This document shows positions 43,715 to 51,693 of a DNA stretch of 64,000 nt, in pieces. A model generated the notes under the pieces. It was not told where the DNA came from, made no database searches, and worked only from the letters and a program-made list of their open reading frames with translations. Within the stretch, counting starts at the first letter, position 1. Each line of letters starts with the position of its first letter. The position numbers and the translations under genes are program-made. The DNA comes from Nocardioides thalensis (GTDB lineage Bacteria > Actinomycetota > Actinomycetes > Propionibacteriales > Nocardioidaceae). The DNA lies in the NCBI RefSeq assembly GCF_013410655.1, contig NZ_JACCFP010000001.1, positions 2,007,501 to 2,071,500 on the forward strand, given 5' to 3'.

Positions 43715-44485
43715 ATGGACCTCCACCTCCAGGACCGCGTCTTCATCGTCACCGGCGGCACCCGCGGGCTCGGTCGCGCCACGGTCGAGGAGCTCGTGGC
43801 GGCCGGTGCCCGCGTGGTGGTCAGCGGCCGCGATCCCGAGAGCATCGCCGGCACCGTGATGTCGCTGGTCGAGACGAGCGGCCGCGACGCCGCCATCGGC
43901 GTGCCGGCCGACAATGCCGACGCAGGTACGCCCGCCGCGTTGATCGGCGCCGCCCAGGACAAGTGGGGGCGCCTCGACGGCGCGCTGATCTCGGTTGGCG
44001 GACCGCCGGCCGGCCCGGTGACGGCCATGAGCGACGACGACTGGACCGCGGCGTTCGGGTCGGTGTTCCTCGGCGCCGTCCGGCTGGCGCGCGAGGTCGG
44101 AGCCGTGCTGGGCGAGGACGGCGCGCTGGCGCTGGTGCTGTCGACGAGCGTCCGCGAGCCCGTCGAGAACCTCGGCATCTCCAACGGCCTGCGCCCGGGC
44201 CTCGCGATGGTCGCGAAGTCGCTCGCCGACGAGCTCGGGCCGCGCGGCGTGCGGGTCAACGGCCTGCTGCCGGGACGGATCGCCACCGACCGGGTCGCCG
44301 AGCTCGACGCCAGCACGCCCGACCCGGCCGCGACCCGCGAGCGCTGGGAGGGGCGGATCCCGCTGCGGCGCTACGGTGCGCCGGCCGAGTTCGGCCGGGT
44401 CGCGGCGTTCCTGCTCTCGCCCGCGGCCTCGTTCGTCACCGGAGCGATGGTCCCGGTCGACGGAGGGATGACGCGGTCGCTCTGA
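43715..44485 (+). CDS. SDR-family protein lacking the canonical Tyr-x3-Lys
   Basis: A 256-residue Rossmann-fold protein with a normal cofactor site (IVTGGTRGLGRATV) and the VDGGMT C terminus. Where classical SDRs have YxxxK it has ISNGLRPGLAM, so the catalytic Tyr and Lys are missing; Arg and Asn take these places. A known BKR-like SDR subgroup (SNxxR type) has the same change, so this is a real subfamily trait and not decay. The reaction is unknown. The gene is monocistronic with a leaderless promoter and is followed by the convergent merR gene. Confidence 0.85.
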   Translation: MDLHLQDRVFIVTGGTRGLGRATVEELVAAGARVVVSGRDPESIAGTVMSLVETSGRDAAIGVPADNADAGTPAALIGAAQDKWGRLDGALISVGGPPAGPVTAMSDDDWTAAFGSVFLGAVRLAREVGAVLGEDGALALVLSTSVREPVENLGISNGLRPGLAMVAKSLADELGPRGVRVNGLLPGRIATDRVAELDASTPDPAATRERWEGRIPLRRYGAPAEFGRVAAFLLSPAASFVTGAMVPVDGGMTRSL

Positions 44486-44506
44486 CCGACCGGCGGAGCC
44501 CGAGGG

Positions 44507-44866
44507 TCAGGCGGTCACCGTGACCTGCTCGAGGTAGCCGCGGACGGCCGCGCGGCTCTTGGTCAGGCACGCGATCTTGTCCTCGATCGAGGTGAGCTCA
44601 CGGCTCAGCCGCTCCGCGAAGGTCCGGGAGCAGGTGGGGGTCCACTCGTCGGCGTGGTCGTCCATCGAGAGCACGATCCGCACCAGGTCGGTCGTCAGGC
44701 CCGAGCTGATGAGGCTGGCCACGGTCGTCGCCCGCTCCACGTCGGCCTCGACGTACTCGCGATAGCCGTTCGCGGCCCGCTCGGAGGCGAGCAGGCCCTG
44801 CTCCTCGTAGTAGCGCAGCATCCGGGTCGAGATGTTGGTCCGCTTGGCGAGCTCGCCGATGCGCAT
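44507..44866 (-). CDS. MerR-family transcriptional regulator
   Basis: A 119-residue MerR protein: N-terminal winged helix MRIGELAKRTNISTRMLRYYEEQGLL, the YREYVEADVERA linker and a dimerisation helix near the C terminus. Only one cysteine pair (Cys75-like in TPTCSRTF and IACLT) is seen, so metal sensing is not implied. ATG 44866 has GGAGGAA upstream. It is divergent from an MFS transporter whose promoter has a 20-base spacer with a dyad, the standard MerR target, so it probably controls that pump. Confidence 0.9.
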   Translation of the reverse strand: MRIGELAKRTNISTRMLRYYEEQGLLASERAANGYREYVEADVERATTVASLISSGLTTDLVRIVLSMDDHADEWTPTCSRTFAERLSRELTSIEDKIACLTKSRAAVRGYLEQVTVTA

Positions 44867-44906
44867 GGGTTCCTCCGGGGCCGGGAAATCGGGTGACGAT
44901 CAGGGC

Positions 44907-44938
44907 TTGACCTTCACACCGATGTCAAAGTCTACCGT
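44907..44938 (+). promoter_or_regulatory. MerR-type promoter of the MFS gene
   Basis: -35 TTGACC (44907-44912), a 20-base spacer, -10 TACCGT (44933-44938), then 7 bases to ATG 44946. A TTGAC/GTCAA dyad (44907-44911 and 44924-44928) lies across the -35 and spacer. The overlong spacer is what MerR-family activators correct by DNA distortion. Confidence 0.7.
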
Positions 44939-44945
44939 CATTTTC

Positions 44946-46118
44946 ATGACCATCCAGACTGCTGCTCCGACCCCCGTCACGGCCACGCCGTGGCTGGCCC
45001 TGGGGGCCCTCGGGCTCGCCACCTTCGCCACCGTCACGACCGAGCTGATGCCGTCCGGCGTGCTGCCGACGATGAGCCGCGACCTCGGGGTCTCCACCGC
45101 GGCCGGCGGCCTCCTGGTGACCGCGTGGGCGCTCACGATCGTGCTGACCAGCCTGCTGCTGGTCAGGAGCACGTCGGCCGTACGGCGCCGCACGCTCGTC
45201 GTGGGCGCGATGGTGGTCGTGGCCGCCGCCAACGTCGGCACCGCGCTCGCGCCGACGTTCGCCCTCGCCATCGGGGCCAGGATCGCGGCCGCCGGGGCGC
45301 ACGGCCTGTTCTGGGCGGTCGTCGTCGCCTACGCCGCTTCGCTGGTGGATCCCTCGAAGGTGGGCCGTGCCCTCGCGGTGGTGCTGGCGGGGCCCACCTT
45401 CGCGGGCCTGGTCGGTCTGCCTGCCGGGGCGGCGGTCGCCGACGCGGTCGGGTGGCGCCCGCTCTTCGCGTCGCTCGCCGTGGTGGTGGTCGTGGTCGCG
45501 GCCGTCGTGTGGACCGTCGTGCCCGATGCGCCCCGGTCGGCCGCGCCGGCAGCCGCCACGGGTGGCTGGGACCGTTCGGCGAAGCCGGTGCTCCTGACAG
45601 CCATCGCGGGCGGGCTGGTGCTCGTCGGGCACTTCGCCGTCTTCACCTTCGTCGCGCCGTTGACGGCGGCTCACGTCGGCGACGGCGCGGTGCCGACGAT
45701 GCTGCTGGTCCTCGGCGTCGGCGGGCTCGTGGGCACGCTCGTGTCGGGTCAGGTCGTCGACCGGTGGCCCGGGGCGGCGTACCCCGTGTCCGCGGCGCTC
45801 TTCGTCGCGAGCCTCGCCGGCCTCGCGCTCGGTCCGACGTACTGGGTGGTCGCCGCGGTCTGGGGCGTCCTCGTGGGCCTGTTCCCGGTCGCTCTCCAGA
45901 GCAGGGTCATGGCGCAGGCGTCGCCCGGCTTCCGCGACCAGGCCGGAGCGATCGTGATGACGGTCCTGAACCTCGGCCTGGCGCTCGGCGCCGCACTGGG
46001 CAGCGCGGTCACGGCCGTCGCGGACGTGGTCGCGGTGCCGCTGTGGGCCGCGGCGCTGGCGGCGCTGGCGGCGGTGCCGCTGGCGATGGCGTCGCGGTCG
46101 GCCCGCGACGCCGGGTGA
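44946..46118 (+). CDS. MFS transporter (drug/sugar efflux type)
   Basis: A 390-residue secondary transporter with twelve predicted helices. The N-terminal region TTELMPSGVLPTMSRDLGVS is typical of the AraJ/DHA1-type efflux group. The usual cytoplasmic loop 2-3 motif A is reduced to VRSTSAVRRRT. Substrate is unknown. The ATG at 44946 is set by TACCGT 7 bases upstream. The divergent MerR gene and the long-spacer promoter make an inducible efflux unit. Confidence 0.88.
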   Translation: MTIQTAAPTPVTATPWLALGALGLATFATVTTELMPSGVLPTMSRDLGVSTAAGGLLVTAWALTIVLTSLLLVRSTSAVRRRTLVVGAMVVVAAANVGTALAPTFALAIGARIAAAGAHGLFWAVVVAYAASLVDPSKVGRALAVVLAGPTFAGLVGLPAGAAVADAVGWRPLFASLAVVVVVVAAVVWTVVPDAPRSAAPAAATGGWDRSAKPVLLTAIAGGLVLVGHFAVFTFVAPLTAAHVGDGAVPTMLLVLGVGGLVGTLVSGQVVDRWPGAAYPVSAALFVASLAGLALGPTYWVVAAVWGVLVGLFPVALQSRVMAQASPGFRDQAGAIVMTVLNLGLALGAALGSAVTAVADVVAVPLWAAALAALAAVPLAMASRSARDAG

Positions 46119-46133
46119 CGGGGTTGCCGTCGG

Positions 46134-46952
46134 TCAGCGGCTCCGGCTGAACGGGCCGCGTCGGGTGGCGGGCTCGTCGTCCGCGGTCCGGGCCGCCCTC
46201 CGCCGCTCGCCCCGCGGCCCGTGCTTCCGCTCGTCCCACGCGAGGTAGCCGAAGCCGCCGAGCGCGAGGATCCCGAAGAACCACCACTGGAGCCCGTAGA
46301 AGAAGTGCGGACCCTCGTCGAGCTCCGGCTCGGGGGCGGGCTCGAGCGGCTCCTCCGGCTCGGGGTCCTCCGACCGCAGCTCGACGAACCCGCCGTACAC
46401 CTCTCGGTCGAGGGCCTCGCCGATCGCCTCGCTCGAGATCGCGCGCACCGAGCTGTCGGTGACCTCGGTGCTGTCGCCGGTGCCGTCGGCGCGCACCCAT
46501 CCCGTGATGGTCACCTCGCCGGGCGGGGGAGCGGGCAGCTCGTCCGGGGAGATCGCGCGATTGTCGGTGGCCATCCAGCCACGGTCGACGAGCAGCGCCG
46601 TACCGCCCTCGGTCACGAGGGGCACCACCGCGTCGACCCCGCCGACGCCGTCGCGGGTGCGGTAGCGCACCACGATCGTGTCCTCGACGTCGTACTCCCC
46701 GGTGGCCGTGACCATCCGGTACTCCTCGGTGGCCTCGACGTCCTCGCCCGGTGCGAGCACCTCGGCGACCGGGGCCGGCGGCTCGTTCTCGTTGGCCTCG
46801 ATCACCGCGTTGCGGTCGCGCCGGTCGTCGAGCCGGCCGAACTGCCACTCGCCGAGCCACCACGTCGCGGCGCCCACGACGATGATCGCGACGAAGAAGA
46901 GGATCCAGCGTCGGCTCAGCAGGAACCGCCACGACGCCAGCCACTCACCCAC
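46134..46952 (-). CDS. SURF1-family cytochrome oxidase assembly protein
   Basis: A 272-residue membrane protein involved in haem a insertion into cytochrome c oxidase. It has the two family helices, near the N terminus (WILFFVAIIVVGAATWWLGEW form) and near the C terminus (WFFGILALGGFGYLAW), around an extracytoplasmic domain with LLVDRGWMATDNR and GPHFFYGLQWWFF. The GTG at 46952 lies 8 bases after TAGGGT; a TTG at 46961 overlaps that hexamer and is less likely. It complements ctaA and ctaB elsewhere in the window. Confidence 0.9.
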   Translation of the reverse strand: MGEWLASWRFLLSRRWILFFVAIIVVGAATWWLGEWQFGRLDDRRDRNAVIEANENEPPAPVAEVLAPGEDVEATEEYRMVTATGEYDVEDTIVVRYRTRDGVGGVDAVVPLVTEGGTALLVDRGWMATDNRAISPDELPAPPPGEVTITGWVRADGTGDSTEVTDSSVRAISSEAIGEALDREVYGGFVELRSEDPEPEEPLEPAPEPELDEGPHFFYGLQWWFFGILALGGFGYLAWDERKHGPRGERRRAARTADDEPATRRGPFSRSR

Positions 46953-46960
46953 GAGGACCA

Positions 46961-46966
46961 ACCCTA
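46961..46966 (-). promoter_or_regulatory. -10 hexamer TAGGGT for leaderless surf1 gene
   Basis: TAGGGT on the minus strand, 8 bases before GTG 46952. It is part of the palindrome CCCTAGGG (46962-46969). Confidence 0.5.
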
Positions 46967-46983
46967 GGGAAACCTCGCGTGCC

Positions 46984-46989
46984 TATGCT
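46984..46989 (+). promoter_or_regulatory. -10 hexamer TATGCT for leaderless moaA
   Basis: TATGCT, 6 bases before GTG 46996. Confidence 0.6.
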
Positions 46990-46995
46990 GGGCGG

Positions 46996-47994
46996 GTGCA
47001 GATGTTGCCGCTGGCCGACCGCTACGGACGGGTCGCGACCGACCTCCGGGTCTCGCTGACCGACCGCTGCAACCTGCGCTGCTCCTACTGCATGCCTCCC
47101 GAGGGGCTGGAGTGGATGCCGAGCGACGACCAGCTCACCGACGACGAGGTCGTGCGGCTGATCGGCGTCGCGGTGCAGCGCCTGGGTGTGCGGGAGGTCC
47201 GCTTCACCGGCGGTGAGCCGCTGGTACGGCGGGGCCTCGTCGACATCGTCGGGCGGGTCCATGCGATCGATCCATCGGTGGAGCTGTCGGTCACGACCAA
47301 CGGCATCGGGCTCGCCCGGGTGGCCGGCTCGCTCGCCGAGGCGGGCCTCCACCGCGTCAACGTCTCGCTCGACTCCGTGCGCGACGAGACGTTCCAGGAG
47401 ATCACCCGCCGTGACCGGCTCGACGACGTCGTCGCCGGGCTCGCGGCCGCGGAGGCCGCCGGGCTCGGGCCGATCAAGGTCAACGCGGTGCTGCTGCGCG
47501 GCGTCAACGACGACCAGGCCGGCGAGCTGCTGCGCTGGTGCCTCGACCGCGGCTACCAGCTGCGGTTCATCGAGCAGATGCCGCTCGACGCCCAGCACGG
47601 GTGGTCGCGCGAGGAGATGGTGACGGCCGAGGAGATCATCGCCGCGCTCGAGCGCGACGTGGAGCTCACGCCCGCAAAGGAGCCGCGGGGGAGCGCACCC
47701 GCCGAGCTGTTCCTCGTCGACGGCGGGTCGGCCACCGTCGGCGTCATCGCGTCGGTGACGCGGCCGTTCTGCGGCGACTGCGACCGGGTGCGGCTCACCG
47801 CCGACGGCCAGGTGCGCAACTGCCTGTTCGCGCGGGAGGAGTCGGACCTGCGCGGCGCGATGCGCGCGGGCGCCACCGACGAGGACCTCGCCCAGCGGTG
47901 GCTGGTCGCCATGCGCGGCAAGCTGCCCGGACACGGGATCGACGACCCCAGCTTCCTGCAGCCGGACCGGCCGATGTCGGCCATCGGGGGGTAG
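46996..47994 (+). CDS. moaA: GTP 3',8-cyclase MoaA
   Basis: Radical SAM enzyme that starts molybdenum-cofactor synthesis by cyclising GTP. The 332 residues contain the radical-SAM cluster motif CNLRCSYC (about 22-29), the SAM-binding FTGGEPLVR, and the second cluster site PFCGDCDRVRLTADGQVRNCLF near the C terminus. The C-terminal Gly-Gly tail (SAIGG) is intact. GTG 46996 follows TATGCT by 6 bases. No other moa genes are adjacent, so the rest of the pathway is encoded elsewhere. Confidence 0.96.
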   Translation: MQMLPLADRYGRVATDLRVSLTDRCNLRCSYCMPPEGLEWMPSDDQLTDDEVVRLIGVAVQRLGVREVRFTGGEPLVRRGLVDIVGRVHAIDPSVELSVTTNGIGLARVAGSLAEAGLHRVNVSLDSVRDETFQEITRRDRLDDVVAGLAAAEAAGLGPIKVNAVLLRGVNDDQAGELLRWCLDRGYQLRFIEQMPLDAQHGWSREEMVTAEEIIAALERDVELTPAKEPRGSAPAELFLVDGGSATVGVIASVTRPFCGDCDRVRLTADGQVRNCLFAREESDLRGAMRAGATDEDLAQRWLVAMRGKLPGHGIDDPSFLQPDRPMSAIGG

Positions 47995-48013
47995 CGGCGA
48001 TCCGCTGCGCGAC

Positions 48014-48045
48014 ATATCGATAAGCGATATTATCGTTTGTCGATA
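48014..48045. promoter_or_regulatory. Tandem TATCG-N5-CGATA palindromes
   Basis: ATATCG-N5-CGATAT (48014-48030) is followed directly by TATCG-N5-CGATA (48031-48045), both with perfect arms and a 5-base spacer. They lie upstream of a DUF2975/XRE gene pair and are probably the binding sites of its XRE regulator. The block is AT-rich and likely also holds the promoter. Confidence 0.7.
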
Positions 48046-48081
48046 AGTCGGTGGCGCGGCCACCCGGACCAGGGAGGCCAC

Positions 48082-48696
48082 ATGGCACGCCGCTTCAACC
48101 CCTCGACCTTCTTCGCCCGAGGGCTCCTCGGCGTAGTGGTCCTCAGCGGTGCGGTGGGTCTCGTGCTTGCGGTCTACAACATCGTGACGCGAGGCACCGT
48201 CGGCCGCGACGTCGAGATTGGACCCAAACGCGAGTACGGCGGCGACGCCGTGAGCGTGGCGGAGGGCGCCTGGGTTCGCTGGCGCTACGACGGCAACGCG
48301 GGGCTGGACGATCCGAGTGTCGGATTGGTGCTGATCAACGAGCTGCCGAATCTGCTGCTCGGGGGCGCGCTGCTGACGGCCGCATGGGCAGTATTCCTCG
48401 TGGTGATCGACGTCGAGCTCAGGCTGCCCTTTCGTTCAACGTCGGTCCGCAATCTTCGTGTCGCTGCCGTCGCCGTGGCATCGGCAGCGGTGCTGCACCC
48501 CGTGTTGTCGACCGTTGCCGACCTGGGCGTGTTCCACGCCGCGGCCGTCGGCGAGAGCGGCCATCCGCGCATCCTCCTCGTCGGGGCGTGGTTCGAGAAC
48601 ATCCCGTGGTTCCTCGTCGCGGCACTGCTCGCCGCGTTCGGCCAGGCGTTCGGCGAGGGCCGACGCCTTGCGCACGACACCGAGGGGCTGGTGTAG
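48082..48696 (+). CDS. DUF2975-family membrane protein
   Basis: A 204-residue protein with about four membrane helices (LLGVVVLSGAVGLVLAVY, LLLGGALLTAAWAVFLVV, VAAVAVASAAVLHPVLSTV, WFLVAALLAAFGQAFGEG). The ending AFGEGRRLAHDTEGLV is characteristic of DUF2975 proteins, which nearly always pair with a small XRE regulator, as here (TAGTG overlap). Its role is unknown; a membrane sensor for the regulator is a reasonable inference. AGGGAGG lies 6 bases before ATG 48082. Confidence 0.85.
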   Translation: MARRFNPSTFFARGLLGVVVLSGAVGLVLAVYNIVTRGTVGRDVEIGPKREYGGDAVSVAEGAWVRWRYDGNAGLDDPSVGLVLINELPNLLLGGALLTAAWAVFLVVIDVELRLPFRSTSVRNLRVAAVAVASAAVLHPVLSTVADLGVFHAAAVGESGHPRILLVGAWFENIPWFLVAALLAAFGQAFGEGRRLAHDTEGLV

Positions 48697-48914
48697 TGCC
48701 CGTCGAGGAAGAGCACCGGATCGTCTGTCGGCTGGACGAGCTGCTCGAGGAGCGGGGCATGACCCTGACCGCGCTGGCCGAGGCGATCGGGGTCACCGTG
48801 GTCAACCTCAGCGTGCTCAAGAACAACCGAGCGCGAGCCATCAGGTTCTCCACGTTGACCGCGATCTGCGACGTCCTGGAGTGCGCGCCCGGGGACCTGC
48901 TCGACGTGGGATAG
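48696..48914 (+). CDS. Small XRE/Cro-family regulator (YozG-like)
   Basis: A 72-residue helix-turn-helix protein: ERGMTLTALAEAIGVTVVNLSVLKNNRARAIRFSTL, then a second helix pair ending in ECAPGDLLDVG, typical of YozG-type regulators. The GTG start overlaps the DUF2975 stop (TAGTG). Likely binds the tandem TATCG-N5-CGATA sites upstream of the pair. Confidence 0.9.
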   Translation: MPVEEEHRIVCRLDELLEERGMTLTALAEAIGVTVVNLSVLKNNRARAIRFSTLTAICDVLECAPGDLLDVG

Positions 48915-48920
48915 CCGTTC

Positions 48921-49502
48921 CTACCCCTGCTTGATGCGCACCCCGGTACCGCCGAGCGGGTTGTCCGGCGACGTGTCGACGAAGATCGAGTCGTTCGTCA
49001 CCGTGTAGGCGATGGCGTAGGCGCGGATCGCGGGCGGGGAGCCCAGGCAGGTCGCCGGGATAGCGACTCTGACGCGGTCGGCCCGGAAGTCGACGTCATG
49101 GTCGACGGTGCAGTCGTCGGCGTCCCCGCTCTCGAACCATCCTCGCCCCTTCGCCGGTCCGTTGCGTCGGAAGACGACGCCCATCTCGGCGTAGCCGAAC
49201 TCGCCGTTCGTGTTCCACTGGAGCGGTACGCCGAGCCAGGTGACCCGCTTGGTGCGCCGGAGGTCGTTCAGCCGGAGTACCACGCGGATCCGCTTCCCGC
49301 CGTACGAGAACCGGTGGCGGACCATGTCGACCCTGGCCTTTCCGGACACCGGGGTGCCCTCGTCGTCCAGGGTGTCCGCGTCGTAGCGAACGACGTCGTG
49401 CCGCGGATCGCTGTCGGAGACGGTCTCGGCACTGGCGGGCGCAAGCAGGGATGCGGACATGACTGCGGGCAGGACCGCGAGGGCGAGGGTGACGAGACGC
49501 AT
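48921..49502 (-). CDS. Secreted protein of unknown function
   Basis: A 193-residue product with a clear signal peptide (MRLVTLALAVLPAVMSASLL, cleavage near ASA-ET). The mature part is a beta-rich domain with the opening DPRHDVVRYDADTLDD and a Cys pair (DDCTVDH and ATCLGS). Such proteins, often lacking a domain name, are common in Nocardioides-like genomes. TACCTT lies 6 bases before the ATG on the minus strand. It is convergent with the XRE gene. Confidence 0.75.
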   Translation of the reverse strand: MRLVTLALAVLPAVMSASLLAPASAETVSDSDPRHDVVRYDADTLDDEGTPVSGKARVDMVRHRFSYGGKRIRVVLRLNDLRRTKRVTWLGVPLQWNTNGEFGYAEMGVVFRRNGPAKGRGWFESGDADDCTVDHDVDFRADRVRVAIPATCLGSPPAIRAYAIAYTVTNDSIFVDTSPDNPLGGTGVRIKQG

Positions 49503-49508
49503 GTGCGA

Positions 49509-49514
49509 AAGGTA
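49509..49514 (-). promoter_or_regulatory. -10 hexamer TACCTT for leaderless secreted-protein gene
   Basis: TACCTT on the minus strand, 6 bases before ATG 49502. Confidence 0.55.
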
Positions 49515-49594
49515 AAGGCCCGGCGTAGGTACGTCTGCCGATCGGTCGACCTGGCGGGGTTCGGTTCCACAAGGCGGCAGGCCGCTCGTGCCAG

Positions 49595-49612
49595 ATCGAA
49601 CAAATGTTCGAT
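49595..49612. promoter_or_regulatory. LexA-type SOS box ATCGAACAAATGTTCGAT
   Basis: Perfect 8-bp arms around AA, containing the actinobacterial/Gram-positive LexA core CGAAC-N4-GTTCG. It abuts a -10-like TAGAAT (49612-49617) that precedes the HNH gene by 5 bases, so LexA would occlude the promoter. Confidence 0.85.
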
Positions 49613-49622
49613 AGAATGGAGC

Positions 49623-50969
49623 ATGGCTTCCAGGACCACGCTCTCAGCGCAGCAGATCTCCGATCTGCGGGCCGCACTGGTCGCTGGCGGGCTCCCGGGC
49701 GACCCGGCCGAGAAGGTCTCGCTGATCGCCGAGCTGGAGGAGCTGAAGTCCTCGATCTGCGCGATCCAGGCCGAGGCCACCGTTTCGTACGACGCCGCGC
49801 GCCGGTCCGCGGAGGCAGCACAAGGCGTGCCGGCCCGCCGCCAGGGGCGGGGTGTCGCCGCCGAGATAGCGCTGGCGCGCAAGGAATCCCCGCACCGCGG
49901 CCAGGCACTGTTGGGGTTTGCCAAGTCGATGCGCGCGGACACCCCGCACCTGCTGGCCCGGCTCAAGGACGGCACGCTCAACGAGTTCCGCGCGATGCTC
50001 GCCGCCCGCGAGCTGGCCTGTCTCGATCGTGACGACAGGGCAGTCGCAGACGAGGCGCTGTTCGCCGGCCCCGAGGCGTTGGAGGGTCTGGGAACTCGCA
50101 AGCTGGTCGGCAAGGTCCGGCGTCTGGTCTGCGAGCTCGATCCCGCCGCCGTCGTGCGGCGCCGAGCCAACGCGGTTTCCGACCGGCACGTGTCGCTGCG
50201 GCCGGCACCGGACACGATGACCTACCTGACCACCCTGCTGCCAGTCGCCCAGGGCGTCTCCGTCTACGCCGCCCTGACCCGTGACGCAGCCAGCCTGCAA
50301 GCGGCCGGTGACCCGCGGTCCAAGGGCCAGCTGATGTCCGACCTGCTCGTGTCCCGGATCACCGGCGTCCCGATGAACGACGGCGAGACCCCGCCGGCGG
50401 TGCCGGTCGGGATCAATCTGGTCATGGCCGACACCACCCTGGTCGGCGGCAACGAACCCGCACTCCTGGAGACCGAGACCATCCCGGCCGAGATCGCCCG
50501 ACTCCTCGCCGCCCATGCCCTCGCGCAGAGCTCGGATCTCGACAACTGGATCCGGCGCCTCTACGCCGACACCACCGGCCGCCTGGTCGCCATGACCAGC
50601 AAGCAGCGCACCTTCCCCCAGGGCCTGGCCGAGCTCCTCAAGCTCAAGACCCACAGCACCTGCGCCAACCCCCGGTGCGACGCACCCGTGAGGCACATCG
50701 ACCACATCACCCCGGTCGAACAGGGCGGTGCGACCACCGCCGACAACGGGCAGGGCACCTGCGAGGCCTGCAACCACGCCAAGCAAGCACCCGGCTGGCA
50801 TCAGACACCCATCGACACCGGCCCCGGCGGCGTCGAGACCATTACACCCACCGGACACCGCTATCGGTCCCACGCGCCACCCCTGCCCGAACCCGCCCGG
50901 CCCGACTGGATCTCCGAGATCGAACGCACACTGCGCGTCACCATCGACGACTACATGCTCGCCGGCTGA
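49623..50969 (+). CDS. DUF222-HNH endonuclease domain protein (13E12 family)
   Basis: A 448-residue protein of the family known in mycobacteria as 13E12 repeats. The DUF222 region (about 30-300) includes TYLTTLLPVAQGVSVYAALTR and SDLLVSRITG. The C-terminal HNH nuclease has a zinc-type core: CANPRCDAPVRHIDHITP, GGATTADNGQGTCEACNHAK. These proteins are multicopy in actinobacteria; some are induced by DNA damage. The ATG at 49623 follows TAGAAT by 5 bases and a LexA box. Target DNA and role in SOS are unknown. It is a stand-alone gene without transposon ends. Confidence 0.9.
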   Translation: MASRTTLSAQQISDLRAALVAGGLPGDPAEKVSLIAELEELKSSICAIQAEATVSYDAARRSAEAAQGVPARRQGRGVAAEIALARKESPHRGQALLGFAKSMRADTPHLLARLKDGTLNEFRAMLAARELACLDRDDRAVADEALFAGPEALEGLGTRKLVGKVRRLVCELDPAAVVRRRANAVSDRHVSLRPAPDTMTYLTTLLPVAQGVSVYAALTRDAASLQAAGDPRSKGQLMSDLLVSRITGVPMNDGETPPAVPVGINLVMADTTLVGGNEPALLETETIPAEIARLLAAHALAQSSDLDNWIRRLYADTTGRLVAMTSKQRTFPQGLAELLKLKTHSTCANPRCDAPVRHIDHITPVEQGGATTADNGQGTCEACNHAKQAPGWHQTPIDTGPGGVETITPTGHRYRSHAPPLPEPARPDWISEIERTLRVTIDDYMLAG

Positions 50970-50990
50970 GCGGCGCCGGCACCGGCGGGC

Positions 50991-51689
50991 CTACGACAAC
51001 TGGTCGTCGAGCCAGTCCGCGATCGAGGGCAGGACGAGATCGAGCCGGTCGAGCATGCCGTCGTGGTCGAGCCCGGGCACCACGTCGTACGGGATGCCGC
51101 GGCGCTCCAGGTCGGCGGCAAGCCGGTCGGGCGCCAGCATCGAGGCCAGGAGGCCGTCCTCCTCGCCCCACCAGGCCCGCATCGGGCAGGCGATGTCGGC
51201 CAGCGCCGCGGGCGGCAACGCCGCGACGTCGTCCCAGAAGGCGACCGCGGCCTCGGGGTCGTAGGCCTCGACCAGCTCTGCCCAGTCCGGCGCGGACTGT
51301 CGCGCCTCGGCGTTGCGGCGGCGCGCCCGCTGCCCCATACCCGACAGGTCGGCCGTGAGCGGAAAGCCGCCACAGGCGACCGCGGCGACCCGCGGGTCGC
51401 CGTAGGCGAGCCGAGCGGCCATGACGCCGCTCATCGAGTACCCGAAGGTCGCGTACGACGTGACCTCGAGCCGATCCAGCACCCGAGCGACGTCCGAGAC
51501 GAGCTGCGACCCGTCGTACGACCCAGGTCGAGGGCTGGGGCCGAAGCCCGGCGGCGCGACGATCACCACGCGGAACCGCCCGGTCAGGGCCGACAGGTCG
51601 ATCTCCCGCCAGTCCACGTTGAGCAGCGGGACGACGACCGCTCGCCCGGCGCCCTCCGACGACCACCAGACGCCGTCGATCTCTCCCAC
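50991..51689 (-). CDS. Alpha/beta hydrolase
   Basis: A 232-residue hydrolase: oxyanion region VAPPGFGPSPRPG, nucleophile elbow GYSMSGVMAARLAYGDP with Ser, acid in WWGEEDGLLAS and catalytic His in VVPGLDHDGML. No lid domain is recognisable beyond a short insert. Substrate is unknown. The GTG at 51689 lies 4 bases after the small cysteine protein gene; the three minus-strand genes 52189 to 50991 form an operon. Confidence 0.82.
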   Translation of the reverse strand: MGEIDGVWWSSEGAGRAVVVPLLNVDWREIDLSALTGRFRVVIVAPPGFGPSPRPGSYDGSQLVSDVARVLDRLEVTSYATFGYSMSGVMAARLAYGDPRVAAVACGGFPLTADLSGMGQRARRRNAEARQSAPDWAELVEAYDPEAAVAFWDDVAALPPAALADIACPMRAWWGEEDGLLASMLAPDRLAADLERRGIPYDVVPGLDHDGMLDRLDLVLPSIADWLDDQLS

Positions 51690-51693
51690 GGGG

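Noticed and set aside
49623..50969. Transposase or group II intron protein
   Set aside because: The DUF222-HNH architecture is complete and there are no terminal inverted repeats, target duplications or reverse-transcriptase motifs.
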